Source: Kribbella capetownensis | GTDB taxonomy: Bacteria; Actinomycetota; Actinomycetes; Propionibacteriales; Kribbellaceae | Length of the DNA: 64,000 nt | NCBI RefSeq assembly: GCF_004331485.1 | Contig: NZ_SJKD01000003.1 | Coordinates: 620,001-684,000 of the forward strand | Direction: 5' to 3' | Shown here: one piece after another, positions 19,894 through 28,941 of the stretch | Position numbering within the stretch: the stretch's first letter is position 1 | Layout: each line of letters begins with the position of its first letter | Translations under genes and position numbers: made by a program | The notes under the pieces: model-generated | What the model saw: the letters and a program-made list of their open reading frames with translations, nothing else | Database searches by the model: none | What the model was told of the DNA's origin: nothing

Positions 19894-20960
19894 CAGATCT
19901 CCATCACATCGTGCACTGGCGCCTCCGGGCGCGCCGTACTCGTCTTGGCCGAGTAGAAGAACGCGGTCGACGCGATGTCGTCCTGGAGGGGGAGGTAGCG
20001 GCCGCCGGAGCGCCAGCCGAGGGCCTGGACGTCGACGCGGAGCCTCTCCTTGAAGCGGATCGGGTCTGGCAGGTGGAAGCGGTACATCCCGAACCGCTGC
20101 TGGCTCGCGTACTGGCCGTCCGGCCGGATCACCTGTGGCATGCCGAGGTACGGCGTACTGAACTCGGTGTAGCCGCCGAGGTGGGGTACGTCGAAGTTCC
20201 ACGCGCCGCCGAAGTAGTCCTCGGTCCCGGTACCGCAGACGGTCGGGAACTCGTCGTCGCCGTCGAGGTAGAACTTGACCTCACCCTCACCCCACCAGCC
20301 GGTGCTGTTGACGCCCCAGGCGACGTACGTCCCGACGTAGTGGCCTGGGCCTTCTACGCCATCCAGCAGCGTGTGCACGGTCTGCGACTGCAGCGGGTTG
20401 CTCCGTCGCCACTGCGCATGCAGGTACGCCGACTTGTCCGGTACGGCGCCCAGCCAGTAGTCCACCTGGAAGTACACGACGACCTTCTCGTCGTGCGTGT
20501 TCTCCAACGTGATGGTCGCCTGCTCGGCGAACGGCATCTCCCAGTAGCAGTTGAAGCCGCCGTTCGGGTTCACCGCGACCGGCAGCGAGCTGACCTGGGC
20601 GAACTTGCCCCAGCCGGAGCAGAAGAAGTCGCCGACCGGTGTCTCGATCGCGGGCGCCTCGTCGCCGTCCCAGTGCGCGCGCAGCACCAGCCGACGCCAG
20701 TGGTCGACGTGTGTGGTCAGCCAGATATGCGTGATGCAGCCCGAACCAGCGATGTCCGCGAGCGTGGCGGTCTCGCCCGGGCCGATCTCGATCGACGGCG
20801 ACACCTTCCAGCCCAGACCGAGATCCCGGGCCGCGCGGGCACCGGTCCCCTCGGTCCGCCGGCCGCCCTGCCCGGGCTCGCCGGTCGGGTTCTCCGCACT
20901 GATGGACCGCGACTCGACGTCGGCGAGCGCGCTGATGCCGGACAGATTCCCAAGAGTCAT
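19890..20960 (-). CDS. DUF2961 (GH172-type) glycosidase
   Basis: 356 aa without signal peptide. DUF2961 features: SGCITHIWLT near residue 75, VGDFFCSGWGKF near 130, NCYWEMPF, and GTGTEDYFGGAWNF near 250 with acidic residues expected in catalysis. This family includes GH172 fructofuranosidases and arabinofuranosidases that often work as oligomers. The sugar substrate here is unknown; no sugar transporter is adjacent. Transcription probably starts at the ATG itself. Confidence 0.83.
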   Translation of the reverse strand: MTLGNLSGISALADVESRSISAENPTGEPGQGGRRTEGTGARAARDLGLGWKVSPSIEIGPGETATLADIAGSGCITHIWLTTHVDHWRRLVLRAHWDGDEAPAIETPVGDFFCSGWGKFAQVSSLPVAVNPNGGFNCYWEMPFAEQATITLENTHDEKVVVYFQVDYWLGAVPDKSAYLHAQWRRSNPLQSQTVHTLLDGVEGPGHYVGTYVAWGVNSTGWWGEGEVKFYLDGDDEFPTVCGTGTEDYFGGAWNFDVPHLGGYTEFSTPYLGMPQVIRPDGQYASQQRFGMYRFHLPDPIRFKERLRVDVQALGWRSGGRYLPLQDDIASTAFFYSAKTSTARPEAPVHDVMEIC

Positions 20961-20966
20961 ACCGCG

Positions 20967-20972
20967 ACCCTA
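20967..20972 (-). promoter_or_regulatory. -10 element, probable leaderless start of DUF2961 gene
   Basis: TAGGGT followed by six bases and ATG 20960; no ribosome site fits. Confidence 0.4.
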
Positions 20973-21063
20973 GGCCGCCGCGGGGTCCCTGAGAAATCGA
21001 TTGCCCACCAAGTGGACCCCCCTCGACCGAGCCCAGGAGCTCGCCGCTGTGTACGCCGGCTGC

Positions 21064-21591
21064 TCAGCAGGGGCGGACCTCTGCGTCGAGGCCGTGCTCG
21101 AAGGACACACAAGCCCACGGACGGCCCTGGTCCGCCTTGGCGCGGACGATCAGGGGGAACGCGGTGGCGCCGCGCACCTCCGGGCTCTTGTCGGTCTTCA
21201 GCGAGCCGATCGCGCCACCACGGGACTCGGCCGCCGACTTCACGTCCTCGACGGTGACCGCACTGCGCGCGTCCTTGGTGGCCGCGTTCTCGGCGTCCGT
21301 GGCGACCGCGAGAGCGAAGTCGATCTCCGGCGGCGTGGCCCAGGTCGTCTGGGTCACCGGGATGACCAGGCCGAACATGACCAGACCGATCGCGGTGACG
21401 ATCTGACGGATGCGGCGGGTCTGGTCGGAGAGCAGCAAGGCGGCGCAGCACAACGCCAGCAGGAGGGTGAGTCCGCGCAGGATCCAGTGCCGGTCGAGCC
21501 GGCTGTCCACCGCGAGCCCGGCGACGAGTGCGATCACGATGCAGAGCACGGCGGCGCCGAGCGCCTGGAGCCGGGGAGACACGGAAGGCAT
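21064..21591 (-). CDS. Small membrane protein of unknown function
   Basis: 175 aa from ATG 21591. Three hydrophobic segments (about residues 8-26, 35-52, 60-85) precede a soluble region with an acidic/alanine-rich stretch. Two cysteines close the protein (WACVSF, then VRPC at the end), possibly a disulfide outside the membrane. No family was recognised. Divergent from the propeller-amidohydrolase gene. The 103 bases beyond its 3' end, up to the DUF2961 start, show nothing. Confidence 0.5.
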   Translation of the reverse strand: MPSVSPRLQALGAAVLCIVIALVAGLAVDSRLDRHWILRGLTLLLALCCAALLLSDQTRRIRQIVTAIGLVMFGLVIPVTQTTWATPPEIDFALAVATDAENAATKDARSAVTVEDVKSAAESRGGAIGSLKTDKSPEVRGATAFPLIVRAKADQGRPWACVSFEHGLDAEVRPC

Positions 21592-21731
21592 GGCGCAGAC
21601 GATAGACGTTCGCCGTTCGTCGCAGCGCACGGGCCGTTGGGCGATCAACCCGGCAGTCAGGATCGTGGACCAGCGACGGTCCTGGCAGCCTCAGTGAGGT
21701 CCCACCGCCCCCTAGGGATTGGAATCGCATC

Positions 21732-24700
21732 GTGCCTCATGACGCCCACACCCCTGGATCCTGGAGCATCTCGCGGCGCCGCGCTCTGCAACTCACCGGT
21801 GGTCTGGCCGCGGTCACCACCACCGCATCCACAACCTCGACCTCGCCCGCCGCCGCTGCGCAGGCGGCCGGCCATCAGGCCCTGCTGTCGGAGGGCACCA
21901 ACTTCATGGTCTCGGTCTCACCCGATGGGCGCTGGCTGGCGTTCGACCTGGTCACCGCGATCTGGGTGACGCCGACCGCGGGCGGCGAGTCGCGGCGGCT
22001 GACCGACGACCTGCAGGACGCGACCAGGCCACGCTGGTCGCCGGACGGCCGGCGGATCGTGTTCCAGTCGTACCGCGACGGCAACTTCCACCTGTGGACA
22101 ATCGACCCCGACGGCCACGGTCCCCGCCAGCTGACCAGCGGCCGGTACGACCACCGCGAACCGCACTTCAGGCCCGATGGCCGGTCGATCGTCTTCTCCT
22201 CCGACCGCGGCGGCAACGGCAGCTACGGCATCCACCGACTCGACCTGTCCGACGGCACGATCGTCGCCCTCACGGACGACCCGAGCGATGAGGCCGAGCC
22301 CGCCGTCTCCGCCGACGGCACCAAGGTCGCCTTCACCGTCGACGCCACGTCGATCGTCGAGCTCGACCTCACGACCGGTGCCCGTACGACGCTGGTCGCC
22401 GCAGAGACCGGGATCACTTTGTACGGACCGGCGTACTCGCCGAGTGGCCAGCTGGCGTACGTCCGGCTGGCAGGCCCGGTGTGTGACCTGGTCGTCGGCG
22501 AGGAGAAGGTGACGAGCGGGAAAGACGTGTTCGCCGTACCTCCCTCGTGGGCTTCCGCGAACGACGTCTTCTACACCGCCGACGGACACGTGCTGCGTCA
22601 TACGGTCGGCGGCGCGCACACCGTCGTACCGTTCACCGCGGCCGTGCCGGTGACAGCGAAGCGGCCCCGGCCGAAGGTGCCGGACATCGAGTCGACTGCG
22701 CGCCGGCCGGTCCTCGGGATCGCCTGCCCGACCGTGTCGCCGGACGGCGAGTGGATCGCGTTCCGGTCCCTGAACGCGTTGTGGCTGGCGGCAACGAGTG
22801 GCCGAGGGCAACCACGTCAACTGGTTGCTGACGGCTACTTCAACTCGGACCCCGACTTCTCGCCGGATGGCAGCAAGCTGCTGTACGCGAGCGATCGGGA
22901 CGGGACCGCGGACCTCTGGTTGCACGACCTGAAGACCGGTGCCGACAGCAAGCTCTCGTCGTTGCCCGGGGCACAGACCGCGCCGCGGTTCTCTCCTGAC
23001 GGGAAGCAGGTCGCGTACCAGGATCAGGACGGGATCGCCTGGGTGCTCGATCTCTCCTCCGGACAGGTCCGTCAGTTGACACCTACGCTGTTCCAGCCCG
23101 GACGGGTGAGCTGGTCGCGGGACGGGAAGACGATCGTTCTGGCGGCGGTCAAGCCGTTCTCCAAGCGGTTCCGCGAGGGCACCAGCCAACTGCTGTACGT
23201 CGACGTCGCCACGACAGCGCTCGAGTACGTCGAGCCGATGCCGTTCCGCTCACTGGCCACCCGCGGCGACGACGGCCCGGTCTTCTCCCCCAACGGCAAG
23301 TGGCTCGCCTTCGTCGTCGAGAGCCTGCTGTACGTCGCTCCCGTCGACAAACGCGGGCGGTTCACGGCCGAGCCGCGGGCGATCACCGATGAGGTGACTG
23401 ACTCGCCGGTCTGGCGAGGCAACGAGACTCTGCTCTACCTGAACAACGGCCGGCTGCGGCGCGCGAGTCTGCGCGGCTCCCGCCCGCAGACGATCAAGGT
23501 CGACCTGCAGTGGCGCCGGGCGATTGTCAACCAGCACGTCACGATCCACGCCGGCGCTCTGTGGGACGGCCGCGCGACCACGCTGCGCCGCGACGTCGAC
23601 GTCGTACTGGACGGGTCGCGGATTGCCGCCGTACGGCCACATCAGGGACGGGCGGACATCGATGCGTCGGAGCTGACGGTGATGCCCGGGTTGATCGATG
23701 CTCACAACCACTGGCATCTGCGGGGCCGTGCGTGGGGTGCGCGGCAGGGCAACCTGTGGCTGTCGTACGGCATCACGGCCACGCGGTCGCCGGGCGATCC
23801 GGCGTACCAGATGCAGGAAACACGGGAGGCACTCGCGCACGGATCGTTGGTAGGGCCGCGGTACTTCGCGACCGGTGAGGCGATCGACGGGTCGCGGGTG
23901 TACTACAACTTCATGCGGCCGACGCTGTCGGTGCGGCAACTCGGTCTGGAACTCGACCGGGTCGAGGGTCTTGCGTACGACCTGGTGAAGACGTACGTGC
24001 GCTTGCCGATCGACTACCAGCGTCGCGCGATCGCCGCCGTCCACCGGCTCGGACTGCAACTGTCGTCGCATTACCTCTACCCGGCCGAGCACCTCGGCAT
24101 GGATGGCATGGAGCACACCGGCGCGACGAACCGGCTGGGGTACTCACACACGGTCAGCCGGCTGGGCCGCGCGTACGCCGATGTCGTCACGCTGTTCACC
24201 AAGGCCGGACTGTCCGTCACGCCGACGCTGTTCAACTCGACGATGGCGCATGTCGACGACCCGTCACTGCTCACCGACCGGCGGACGACCACGCTGTTCC
24301 CGACCTGGGAGTACGCCGCTCTGCAGACCGAGGTGAACACGGCGGCCGGTCCGGCGGGCATGACCACTCGCGAACTGCTGCGTGGGAACGTCGACATGGT
24401 GCTGCGGATCCACCGCGGCGGCGGCTTCGTGATCTGCGGCACCGACAGCCCGCTCGACAACATCGCGGTGTCGACGCACGCCAACCTGCGATCGATGGTC
24501 GCCGGGGGCTTCACGCCGTACGAGGCTCTGACGACCGCGACGCGCAACCCGGCGCGGTGGCTCAACCTGGAGGACAAGCTCGGTGTGATCAAACCCGGCG
24601 CTCAGGCCGACCTGTCGTTCGTGACCGGCGATCCGCTGGCTGACATCCGGGTCGCCGCCGCAGTCGACCGGGTGATGGTCGCCGGCAAGCTGCACACGGT

Positions 24701-24866
24701 CGACGACCTGCTCGCGCCGTACGCCAGTGCTGCGCGGACGACGGCCGCCGTACCGGCTCCCGCGAATGCGCCGACTCCGCTCACGCGGGAGCAGGCGCAC
24801 TCACACGACAGCACCTATTGGTGGCACGAGCCCGAGTGGCTGCACCGGGTGTGCTGCGAGGGCTGA
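21732..24866 (+). CDS. Tat-exported beta-propeller/amidohydrolase fusion
   Basis: 1044 aa, GTG start. A Tat-like signal (SRRRALQLTGG near residue 15) and Ala/Thr-rich linker end about residue 50. Residues 55-600 are WD40/TolB-like PD40 repeats with recurrent FSPDG-, WSPDG- and SDR/DG-type turns. Residues 620-1010 form a metal-dependent amidohydrolase: GLIDAHNHWH near 653-660, further ligand candidates in SSHYLYPAEH, MEHTGA and CGTDSP, and the C-terminal strand KPGAQADLSF. The two parts are typical of secreted imidazolonepropionase-like hydrolases. Substrate unknown; the propeller may gate or anchor it. Confidence 0.88.
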   Translation: MPHDAHTPGSWSISRRRALQLTGGLAAVTTTASTTSTSPAAAAQAAGHQALLSEGTNFMVSVSPDGRWLAFDLVTAIWVTPTAGGESRRLTDDLQDATRPRWSPDGRRIVFQSYRDGNFHLWTIDPDGHGPRQLTSGRYDHREPHFRPDGRSIVFSSDRGGNGSYGIHRLDLSDGTIVALTDDPSDEAEPAVSADGTKVAFTVDATSIVELDLTTGARTTLVAAETGITLYGPAYSPSGQLAYVRLAGPVCDLVVGEEKVTSGKDVFAVPPSWASANDVFYTADGHVLRHTVGGAHTVVPFTAAVPVTAKRPRPKVPDIESTARRPVLGIACPTVSPDGEWIAFRSLNALWLAATSGRGQPRQLVADGYFNSDPDFSPDGSKLLYASDRDGTADLWLHDLKTGADSKLSSLPGAQTAPRFSPDGKQVAYQDQDGIAWVLDLSSGQVRQLTPTLFQPGRVSWSRDGKTIVLAAVKPFSKRFREGTSQLLYVDVATTALEYVEPMPFRSLATRGDDGPVFSPNGKWLAFVVESLLYVAPVDKRGRFTAEPRAITDEVTDSPVWRGNETLLYLNNGRLRRASLRGSRPQTIKVDLQWRRAIVNQHVTIHAGALWDGRATTLRRDVDVVLDGSRIAAVRPHQGRADIDASELTVMPGLIDAHNHWHLRGRAWGARQGNLWLSYGITATRSPGDPAYQMQETREALAHGSLVGPRYFATGEAIDGSRVYYNFMRPTLSVRQLGLELDRVEGLAYDLVKTYVRLPIDYQRRAIAAVHRLGLQLSSHYLYPAEHLGMDGMEHTGATNRLGYSHTVSRLGRAYADVVTLFTKAGLSVTPTLFNSTMAHVDDPSLLTDRRTTTLFPTWEYAALQTEVNTAAGPAGMTTRELLRGNVDMVLRIHRGGGFVICGTDSPLDNIAVSTHANLRSMVAGGFTPYEALTTATRNPARWLNLEDKLGVIKPGAQADLSFVTGDPLADIRVAAAVDRVMVAGKLHTVDDLLAPYASAARTTAAVPAPANAPTPLTREQAHSHDSTYWWHEPEWLHRVCCEG

Positions 24867-24906
24867 CGCCTTCGGGCCTCCGTGACCTTTGGGCCTCCGT
24901 GATCTG

Positions 24907-26028
24907 TCAGAACGTGGTCGTGAGGTTCTGCGTCTGACCGGTTGCGGAGGCCCGGTACGCGGCCTCGATGATGTCGATGACGTGGCGCGCGTGCTCGGCG
25001 GTGACGATCGAAGGCTTGCCTTCGCGGACCCAGTCGACCAGCTGCATAACGTCCTCGTACACGTGCTGCTCCTCGATCTCACGGTGCACCCCGGTGACGT
25101 GCGGAAGCAGTGCCTGGTTGCCCGGCCCACGCGGCGCGAGCTCGGCTGGGTTGCGGTTGGGGAAGTCGAACGGCTCATCGTTGAGCAGCAGCCCGTCGAT
25201 CGTCCCCTTCGTCCCGTAGTACGCACCACCGAAACCGCCCCGCATCCCTCCTGCGGCAGTCCCGGTCGCGACGCAGAACAGGTTGTCACCGAAGTCGATC
25301 AGCACGATGGTGTTGTCGTCGGCATCCGTCCGTACCTCCGTCCCTCCGCTGGTCCGGACGGGAACCCGTACGCCGGACATCGCCGTCACGCGCTTGGCGG
25401 GACCGAGGATCCCGGTCACGGCGTGCAGCCCGTACACCGTCATGTCGTACATCGGCCCGCCTCCCGGCTTACGGAAGTACCACGACGGATCGATGTTCGT
25501 CAGTACGTCGCTGCCGCCGCGCACCGCCTCGTCCTGGTGATAGGTGCCGAACGCCGCACCACAACTCACCCACGACAACGTCCCGATGGCGCCCTCGGCG
25601 ATCAACTCACGCGTCCGGGCGTGATGCGGCCGCAGCATCTCACCCGGCGAGGCAACAATCCGCAGATCGTTGGCGGCGGCAAGCTCAATCAGCTCCGTCG
25701 CCTCGGCGACGGTGATCGTCATGGTCTTGTTGAAGTGCACGTGCTTCCCGGCCTGCAACGCCAGCTTGCCCTGCTCGTAGTGCAACCCGATCGGCGAAGC
25801 AATCGTCACGGCATCAACGTCGCCCCGTGCCAGCAGGTCCTCGTACTCCGTGAACCCCTGCTCCACCCCGAACTTCTCAGCCGCCGCCTCAGCCCGCCCC
25901 GGCACCGGATCACACACCGCCGCCAGCTTCACCTGCCCGGCAAGATCCGCCTGCCCCAGATGCGGAAGAAGCCCCCGCACCGAAATACTCCCCGCCCCAA
26001 CAACACCAATCCGCACCGCATCAGCCAT
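24907..26028 (-). CDS. Gfo/Idh/MocA-family oxidoreductase, altered catalytic motif
   Basis: 373 aa, ATG 26028 behind gggagga. N-terminal Rossmann fold IGVVGAGSIS (residues 7-16) and sugar-dehydrogenase-type C-domain. In this family a conserved EKP at the end of the Rossmann core supplies the lysine that helps catalysis. Here it reads NKT (residues 100-102), so the lysine stays but both neighbours change. It probably acts on a sugar or inositol derivative with NAD(P). Two copies of GGGCCTCCGTGA lie between its end and the upstream convergent gene (24874-24902). Confidence 0.83.
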   Translation of the reverse strand: MADAVRIGVVGAGSISVRGLLPHLGQADLAGQVKLAAVCDPVPGRAEAAAEKFGVEQGFTEYEDLLARGDVDAVTIASPIGLHYEQGKLALQAGKHVHFNKTMTITVAEATELIELAAANDLRIVASPGEMLRPHHARTRELIAEGAIGTLSWVSCGAAFGTYHQDEAVRGGSDVLTNIDPSWYFRKPGGGPMYDMTVYGLHAVTGILGPAKRVTAMSGVRVPVRTSGGTEVRTDADDNTIVLIDFGDNLFCVATGTAAGGMRGGFGGAYYGTKGTIDGLLLNDEPFDFPNRNPAELAPRGPGNQALLPHVTGVHREIEEQHVYEDVMQLVDWVREGKPSIVTAEHARHVIDIIEAAYRASATGQTQNLTTTF

Positions 26029-26107
26029 GCAACAGATCCTCCCACGGGGCAGCGGATTCGCGGCCGGCGATCGGAAGGGCGCGATCCATCTGCTCCCTCG
26101 GTTCGGA

Positions 26108-26113
26108 TAGTTT
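26108..26113 (+). promoter_or_regulatory. -10 element, probable leaderless start of hydrolase gene
   Basis: TAGTTT followed by seven bases and ATG 26121. This is an A+T-rich hexamer in G+C-rich DNA, with no ribosome site. Confidence 0.4.
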
Positions 26114-26120
26114 CGGCGGC

Positions 26121-26930
26121 ATGAGCGTTGTCGAGCATGTTGTTCTCATTCATGGGACCTGGGGTCGCGGGAGCAGCTTCCGCGAGGCCCGCGCTGCGTT
26201 CGAAGCTCGTGGGTTTGTTGTTCATACGCCGACGTTGCGCCATCACGAGCTGCCGCTGCAGGAAGGATCGGCGCAGATCGCGACGCTCAGCCTGACGGAC
26301 TACGCCGACGATCTGGTCGAGGTGTGTGAGTCACTGGATTCGCCGCCGCTGATCGTCGGACACTCCTTGGGCGGGTTACTGGGCCAACTCGTCGCGGCCC
26401 GCACGACGCACGCCGGTCTGGTCGGCGTGTGCCCAGCCCCGGCGGCCGGGATCTTCGCCATGTACCCGTCCATGAGCCGGCTGTTCCTGAGCCACTACCT
26501 CCAGCCGCGTCCCTGGGCCAAGCCGCTCCGTCCGACCTGGGAGAAGTTCCAGGTGGGCGGTCGGATCACGCAGACACTGGAGGACTCCCGCGCGCGGTAC
26601 GCGGACCTCGTCTGCGAATCGGGCCGCGCGTACTGCGAGATGGCCTTCCCACAACTCGACCGCCGCAAGGCATCCCGTGTCGACTACGCCGCGATCTCCG
26701 GCCCGGTCCTGATCTTCGGCGGCGCCCAGGACCTCACCGTGGTCCCGGCAGTCTGCCGCGCCACCGCCTCGAAGTACTCCACCGCGACGTACCAAGAAAT
26801 CCCCGACGCCGACCACATGCTCCTGTTCGGCAAGATCCTCCAAACCACCATGACCCACATCGACAACTGGCTAGCCACCAACAACCTCACCTCCCCCGAA
26901 CCAAGGCACACCCCGCCACCGCACATCTAG
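26121..26930 (+). CDS. Alpha/beta-fold hydrolase
   Basis: 269 aa, no signal peptide. HGTWGRGSSF (residues 10-19) is the oxyanion region, GHSLGG near residue 80 holds the nucleophilic serine, and the late acid/histidine are likely in GGAQDLTVVP and DADHMLLFG near 240. A cytoplasmic esterase or lipase-like enzyme; no specific substrate can be given. It stands alone between the Gfo/Idh gene (divergent) and the rhomboid-like gene (convergent). Confidence 0.82.
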   Translation: MSVVEHVVLIHGTWGRGSSFREARAAFEARGFVVHTPTLRHHELPLQEGSAQIATLSLTDYADDLVEVCESLDSPPLIVGHSLGGLLGQLVAARTTHAGLVGVCPAPAAGIFAMYPSMSRLFLSHYLQPRPWAKPLRPTWEKFQVGGRITQTLEDSRARYADLVCESGRAYCEMAFPQLDRRKASRVDYAAISGPVLIFGGAQDLTVVPAVCRATASKYSTATYQEIPDADHMLLFGKILQTTMTHIDNWLATNNLTSPEPRHTPPPHI

Positions 26931-26942
26931 CGGTGGCTGTAG

Positions 26943-27458
26943 TCAGCGTTCGGGGTGTGGCAGAAGGAGAAAGCCCAGGGCCATGCCGAGGAGGCAGGGT
27001 AGGCCGTGGTTGTCTTGGAGGATCGTGTCGACTACGGCCAGCACGGGGACGGCGAGCGCCATGATCCGGAGCTGGAGGGGCGGCATGACGCCGTACCGGT
27101 GTGGAGCCACAAGAACCACCGTGGTGAGTCCGCCGATCAGGCCGGCTACGCACATCGAGTTGCCCGCCCCCACCGGGTTGAGCCACAGGTAGCTCATGAG
27201 CTGGCCGAACCATCCGCAGCCGAAGTACAGGATCAGCCACCGCCACCGCCCGAACACGCGCTCGGCAACGGTGCCGAACACCGCCAGCAAGACCAGATTC
27301 GACACCAGTCCGGACGCCCAGCCGTCCTGGAAGAACATGCCCGTCAGCAGGCGGTACCACTGACCGGCGTCGATGTACGACGGGTCCCGCACGACGTGGT
27401 CATACAGCGGCCGATACACCAGTTGCGCGATCCCACACGCCAGCGTCACCAGGAACAC
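26943..27458 (-). CDS. Rhomboid-like intramembrane protease, N-terminus uncertain
   Basis: 171 aa from GTG 27458, with about five hydrophobic segments. Rhomboid-like features: a Trp/Arg-rich loop (GRWRWLILYFGCG), the serine motif GAGNSMCVAGLIGG, and a histidine in DNHGLPCLLGMALGF spaced like the catalytic His-GxxxG helix. The start has no ribosome site, and its frame is closed by a stop just upstream. A second frame from GTG 27537 encodes TTGTAVRRPLAALAFGPRRP, which resembles a natural rhomboid N-terminus. A one-base frameshift near 27460-27475 is therefore possible. Peptidase activity is inferred. Confidence 0.6.
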   Translation of the reverse strand: MFLVTLACGIAQLVYRPLYDHVVRDPSYIDAGQWYRLLTGMFFQDGWASGLVSNLVLLAVFGTVAERVFGRWRWLILYFGCGWFGQLMSYLWLNPVGAGNSMCVAGLIGGLTTVVLVAPHRYGVMPPLQLRIMALAVPVLAVVDTILQDNHGLPCLLGMALGFLLLPHPER

Positions 27459-27573
27459 GACATCCAGTCAGCAACGGCCGCCGCGGACCGAAAGCAAGCG
27501 CCGCAAGAGGCCTACGAACCGCGGTACCAGTAGTCACAACCAGAACCTAACGCCCCGACGCCGCCCCACCCTC

Positions 27574-27609
27574 GCCGTTTGTCATGATCAAGTCTGCCGT
27601 TTGTCATGA
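27574..27609. repeat. Tandem repeat, 14-base unit at 22-base spacing
   Basis: GCCGTTTGTCATGA occurs at 27574-27587 and again at 27596-27609. Each copy ends in the palindrome TCATGA. Two identical sites one 22-base period apart lie on the same helix face and could bind a regulator. It lies upstream of the rhomboid-like gene. Confidence 0.45.
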
Positions 27610-27835
27610 CGCGCCGACCGGCGGCCTCTGGTAGACACGAACACTGCATCCTCGAGCAGCCGTCACCGCTGTCGCACGTCTGCCAGTAGCAGCGAAGACC
27701 GCTCCAAGAAGGTCTGCGCACGATGGAGAGCTTGGGCACCAAGAGGTACGGGGCTGGCTCCACGGTTCCGGTCATCACGGTCCGCTGGACCGAGGGCGCC
27801 GGCCGAGTAGTCGCACGCGGGCGGTAGCCGCAAGC

Positions 27836-27851
27836 GCCGGCGGTAGCCGGC
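27836..27851 (-). terminator. GC hairpin after the prs-like gene
   Basis: GCCGGC-GGTA-GCCGGC forms a perfect 6-bp stem with a 4-base loop, 19 bases beyond the stop of the minus-strand PRPP synthetase gene. There is no U-tail. Confidence 0.35.
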
Positions 27852-27869
27852 AAGGGGACCCGGTACGCC

Positions 27870-28847
27870 CTAGAACGGGAGTTTGGGTTGGGGTGGGGCG
27901 TGGGTGGGGTCTACGCCGTCGAAGAGGCTGCTGACGGATTCGCCTTCGTGGATGCGTTTGATGGCCTCGGCGAAGAGACCGGCGACCGAGCTGACCTGGA
28001 GTTCGGGGAAGCCGGCGGGGCGTGGGACGGTGTCGGTGCTGATGACTTCGGTGACGGATGGGTGCGACCGGAGTCGCTCGACCGCCTTGCCGGCGAACAG
28101 GCCGTGGGTGGTGGCTACGGCTGCTTGGGTGCAGCCGAGGTCTTTCAGGCGGTCGAGGAGTTCGATGATCGAGCCGCCGGTGGCGATCTCGTCGTCGAGG
28201 ATGATCGCTCGCTTGCCGGCTACGTCGCCGACGATTGCGTCGATCACGACGCGGTCGTCGGCCAGGCGCTGCTTGCTGCCGGCGGCGACCGGCAGGCCGA
28301 GCAGGCGGGAGAACTGGGTGGCGGTCTTCGCGTTGCCGAGGTCTGGGCTGACCACGACTGTCTCGGTCAGGTCGCGGCCGCGGAAGTGGTCGGCGAGTAC
28401 GCCGATCGCGGTCAGGTGGTCGACCGGGACCGAGAAGAACCCGTGCACCTGGGGTGCGTGCAGAGCCATGGTGAGGACACGGTCGACGCCGGCTGTGACC
28501 AGCATGTCCGCGACGAGGCGACCGCCGATCGAGATGCGGGACGCGTCCTTCTTGTCCGACCGTGCGTACGCGTAGTGCGGCATCACGGCGGTGATCTGCT
28601 GCGCGGAGGCACCGCGCGCGGCGTCGATCATCAGCAGGAGCTCCATCAGGTGCTCCTGCGTCGGCGGCACCAGTGGTTGCACGATGTACACATCTCGCTG
28701 CCGACAGTTCTCCTGCAGTTGTACCTGCAGGCAGTCGTTGCTGAAACGATGGATCTCGACCGGTGCGAGCGGTACGCCGAGATCGGCACAGATCCGCTCC
28801 GCCAAATCAATGTGGGCACTTCCGCTGAACACGACGATCTCTCGCAC
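27870..28847 (-). CDS. Divergent ribose-phosphate pyrophosphokinase
   Basis: 325 aa from GTG 28847 behind ggggagag. Fold and length match PRPP synthetase: VVFSGSAHIDLAERI at the start, ALHAPQVHGFF, then the PRPP-binding loop region IILDDEIATGGSI. Canonical enzymes read close to DDMIDTAGT in that loop and DVGG in the ribose-phosphate region; here these are DDEIATGGS and DLGN. It therefore belongs to a divergent branch and may be a paralogue of a housekeeping Prs elsewhere. It makes PRPP from ribose 5-phosphate and ATP by family inference. Divergent from the subtilase gene. Confidence 0.8.
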   Translation of the reverse strand: MREIVVFSGSAHIDLAERICADLGVPLAPVEIHRFSNDCLQVQLQENCRQRDVYIVQPLVPPTQEHLMELLLMIDAARGASAQQITAVMPHYAYARSDKKDASRISIGGRLVADMLVTAGVDRVLTMALHAPQVHGFFSVPVDHLTAIGVLADHFRGRDLTETVVVSPDLGNAKTATQFSRLLGLPVAAGSKQRLADDRVVIDAIVGDVAGKRAIILDDEIATGGSIIELLDRLKDLGCTQAAVATTHGLFAGKAVERLRSHPSVTEVISTDTVPRPAGFPELQVSSVAGLFAEAIKRIHEGESVSSLFDGVDPTHAPPQPKLPF

Positions 28848-28941
28848 GGCTCTCCCCGAACGCTGCGAACCCCGACGCCTGCAGCCTATCCCGGCCCGAA
28901 CAGCCGATCCGCCAGAGGTCGGCATCCGGTCAAGAGTCCCG

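Larger units (their letters stand above)
27459..27869. other. 411-base gap with repeats, no clear gene
   Basis: The stretch between the rhomboid-like gene and prs-like gene has weaker third-position G+C bias than its surroundings. Its left part (27459-27537) may encode the shifted N-terminus of the rhomboid-like protein. It also contains the 22-base tandem unit at 27574-27609 and a GC hairpin at 27836-27851. No convincing coding frame was found in the remainder. Confidence 0.5.
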
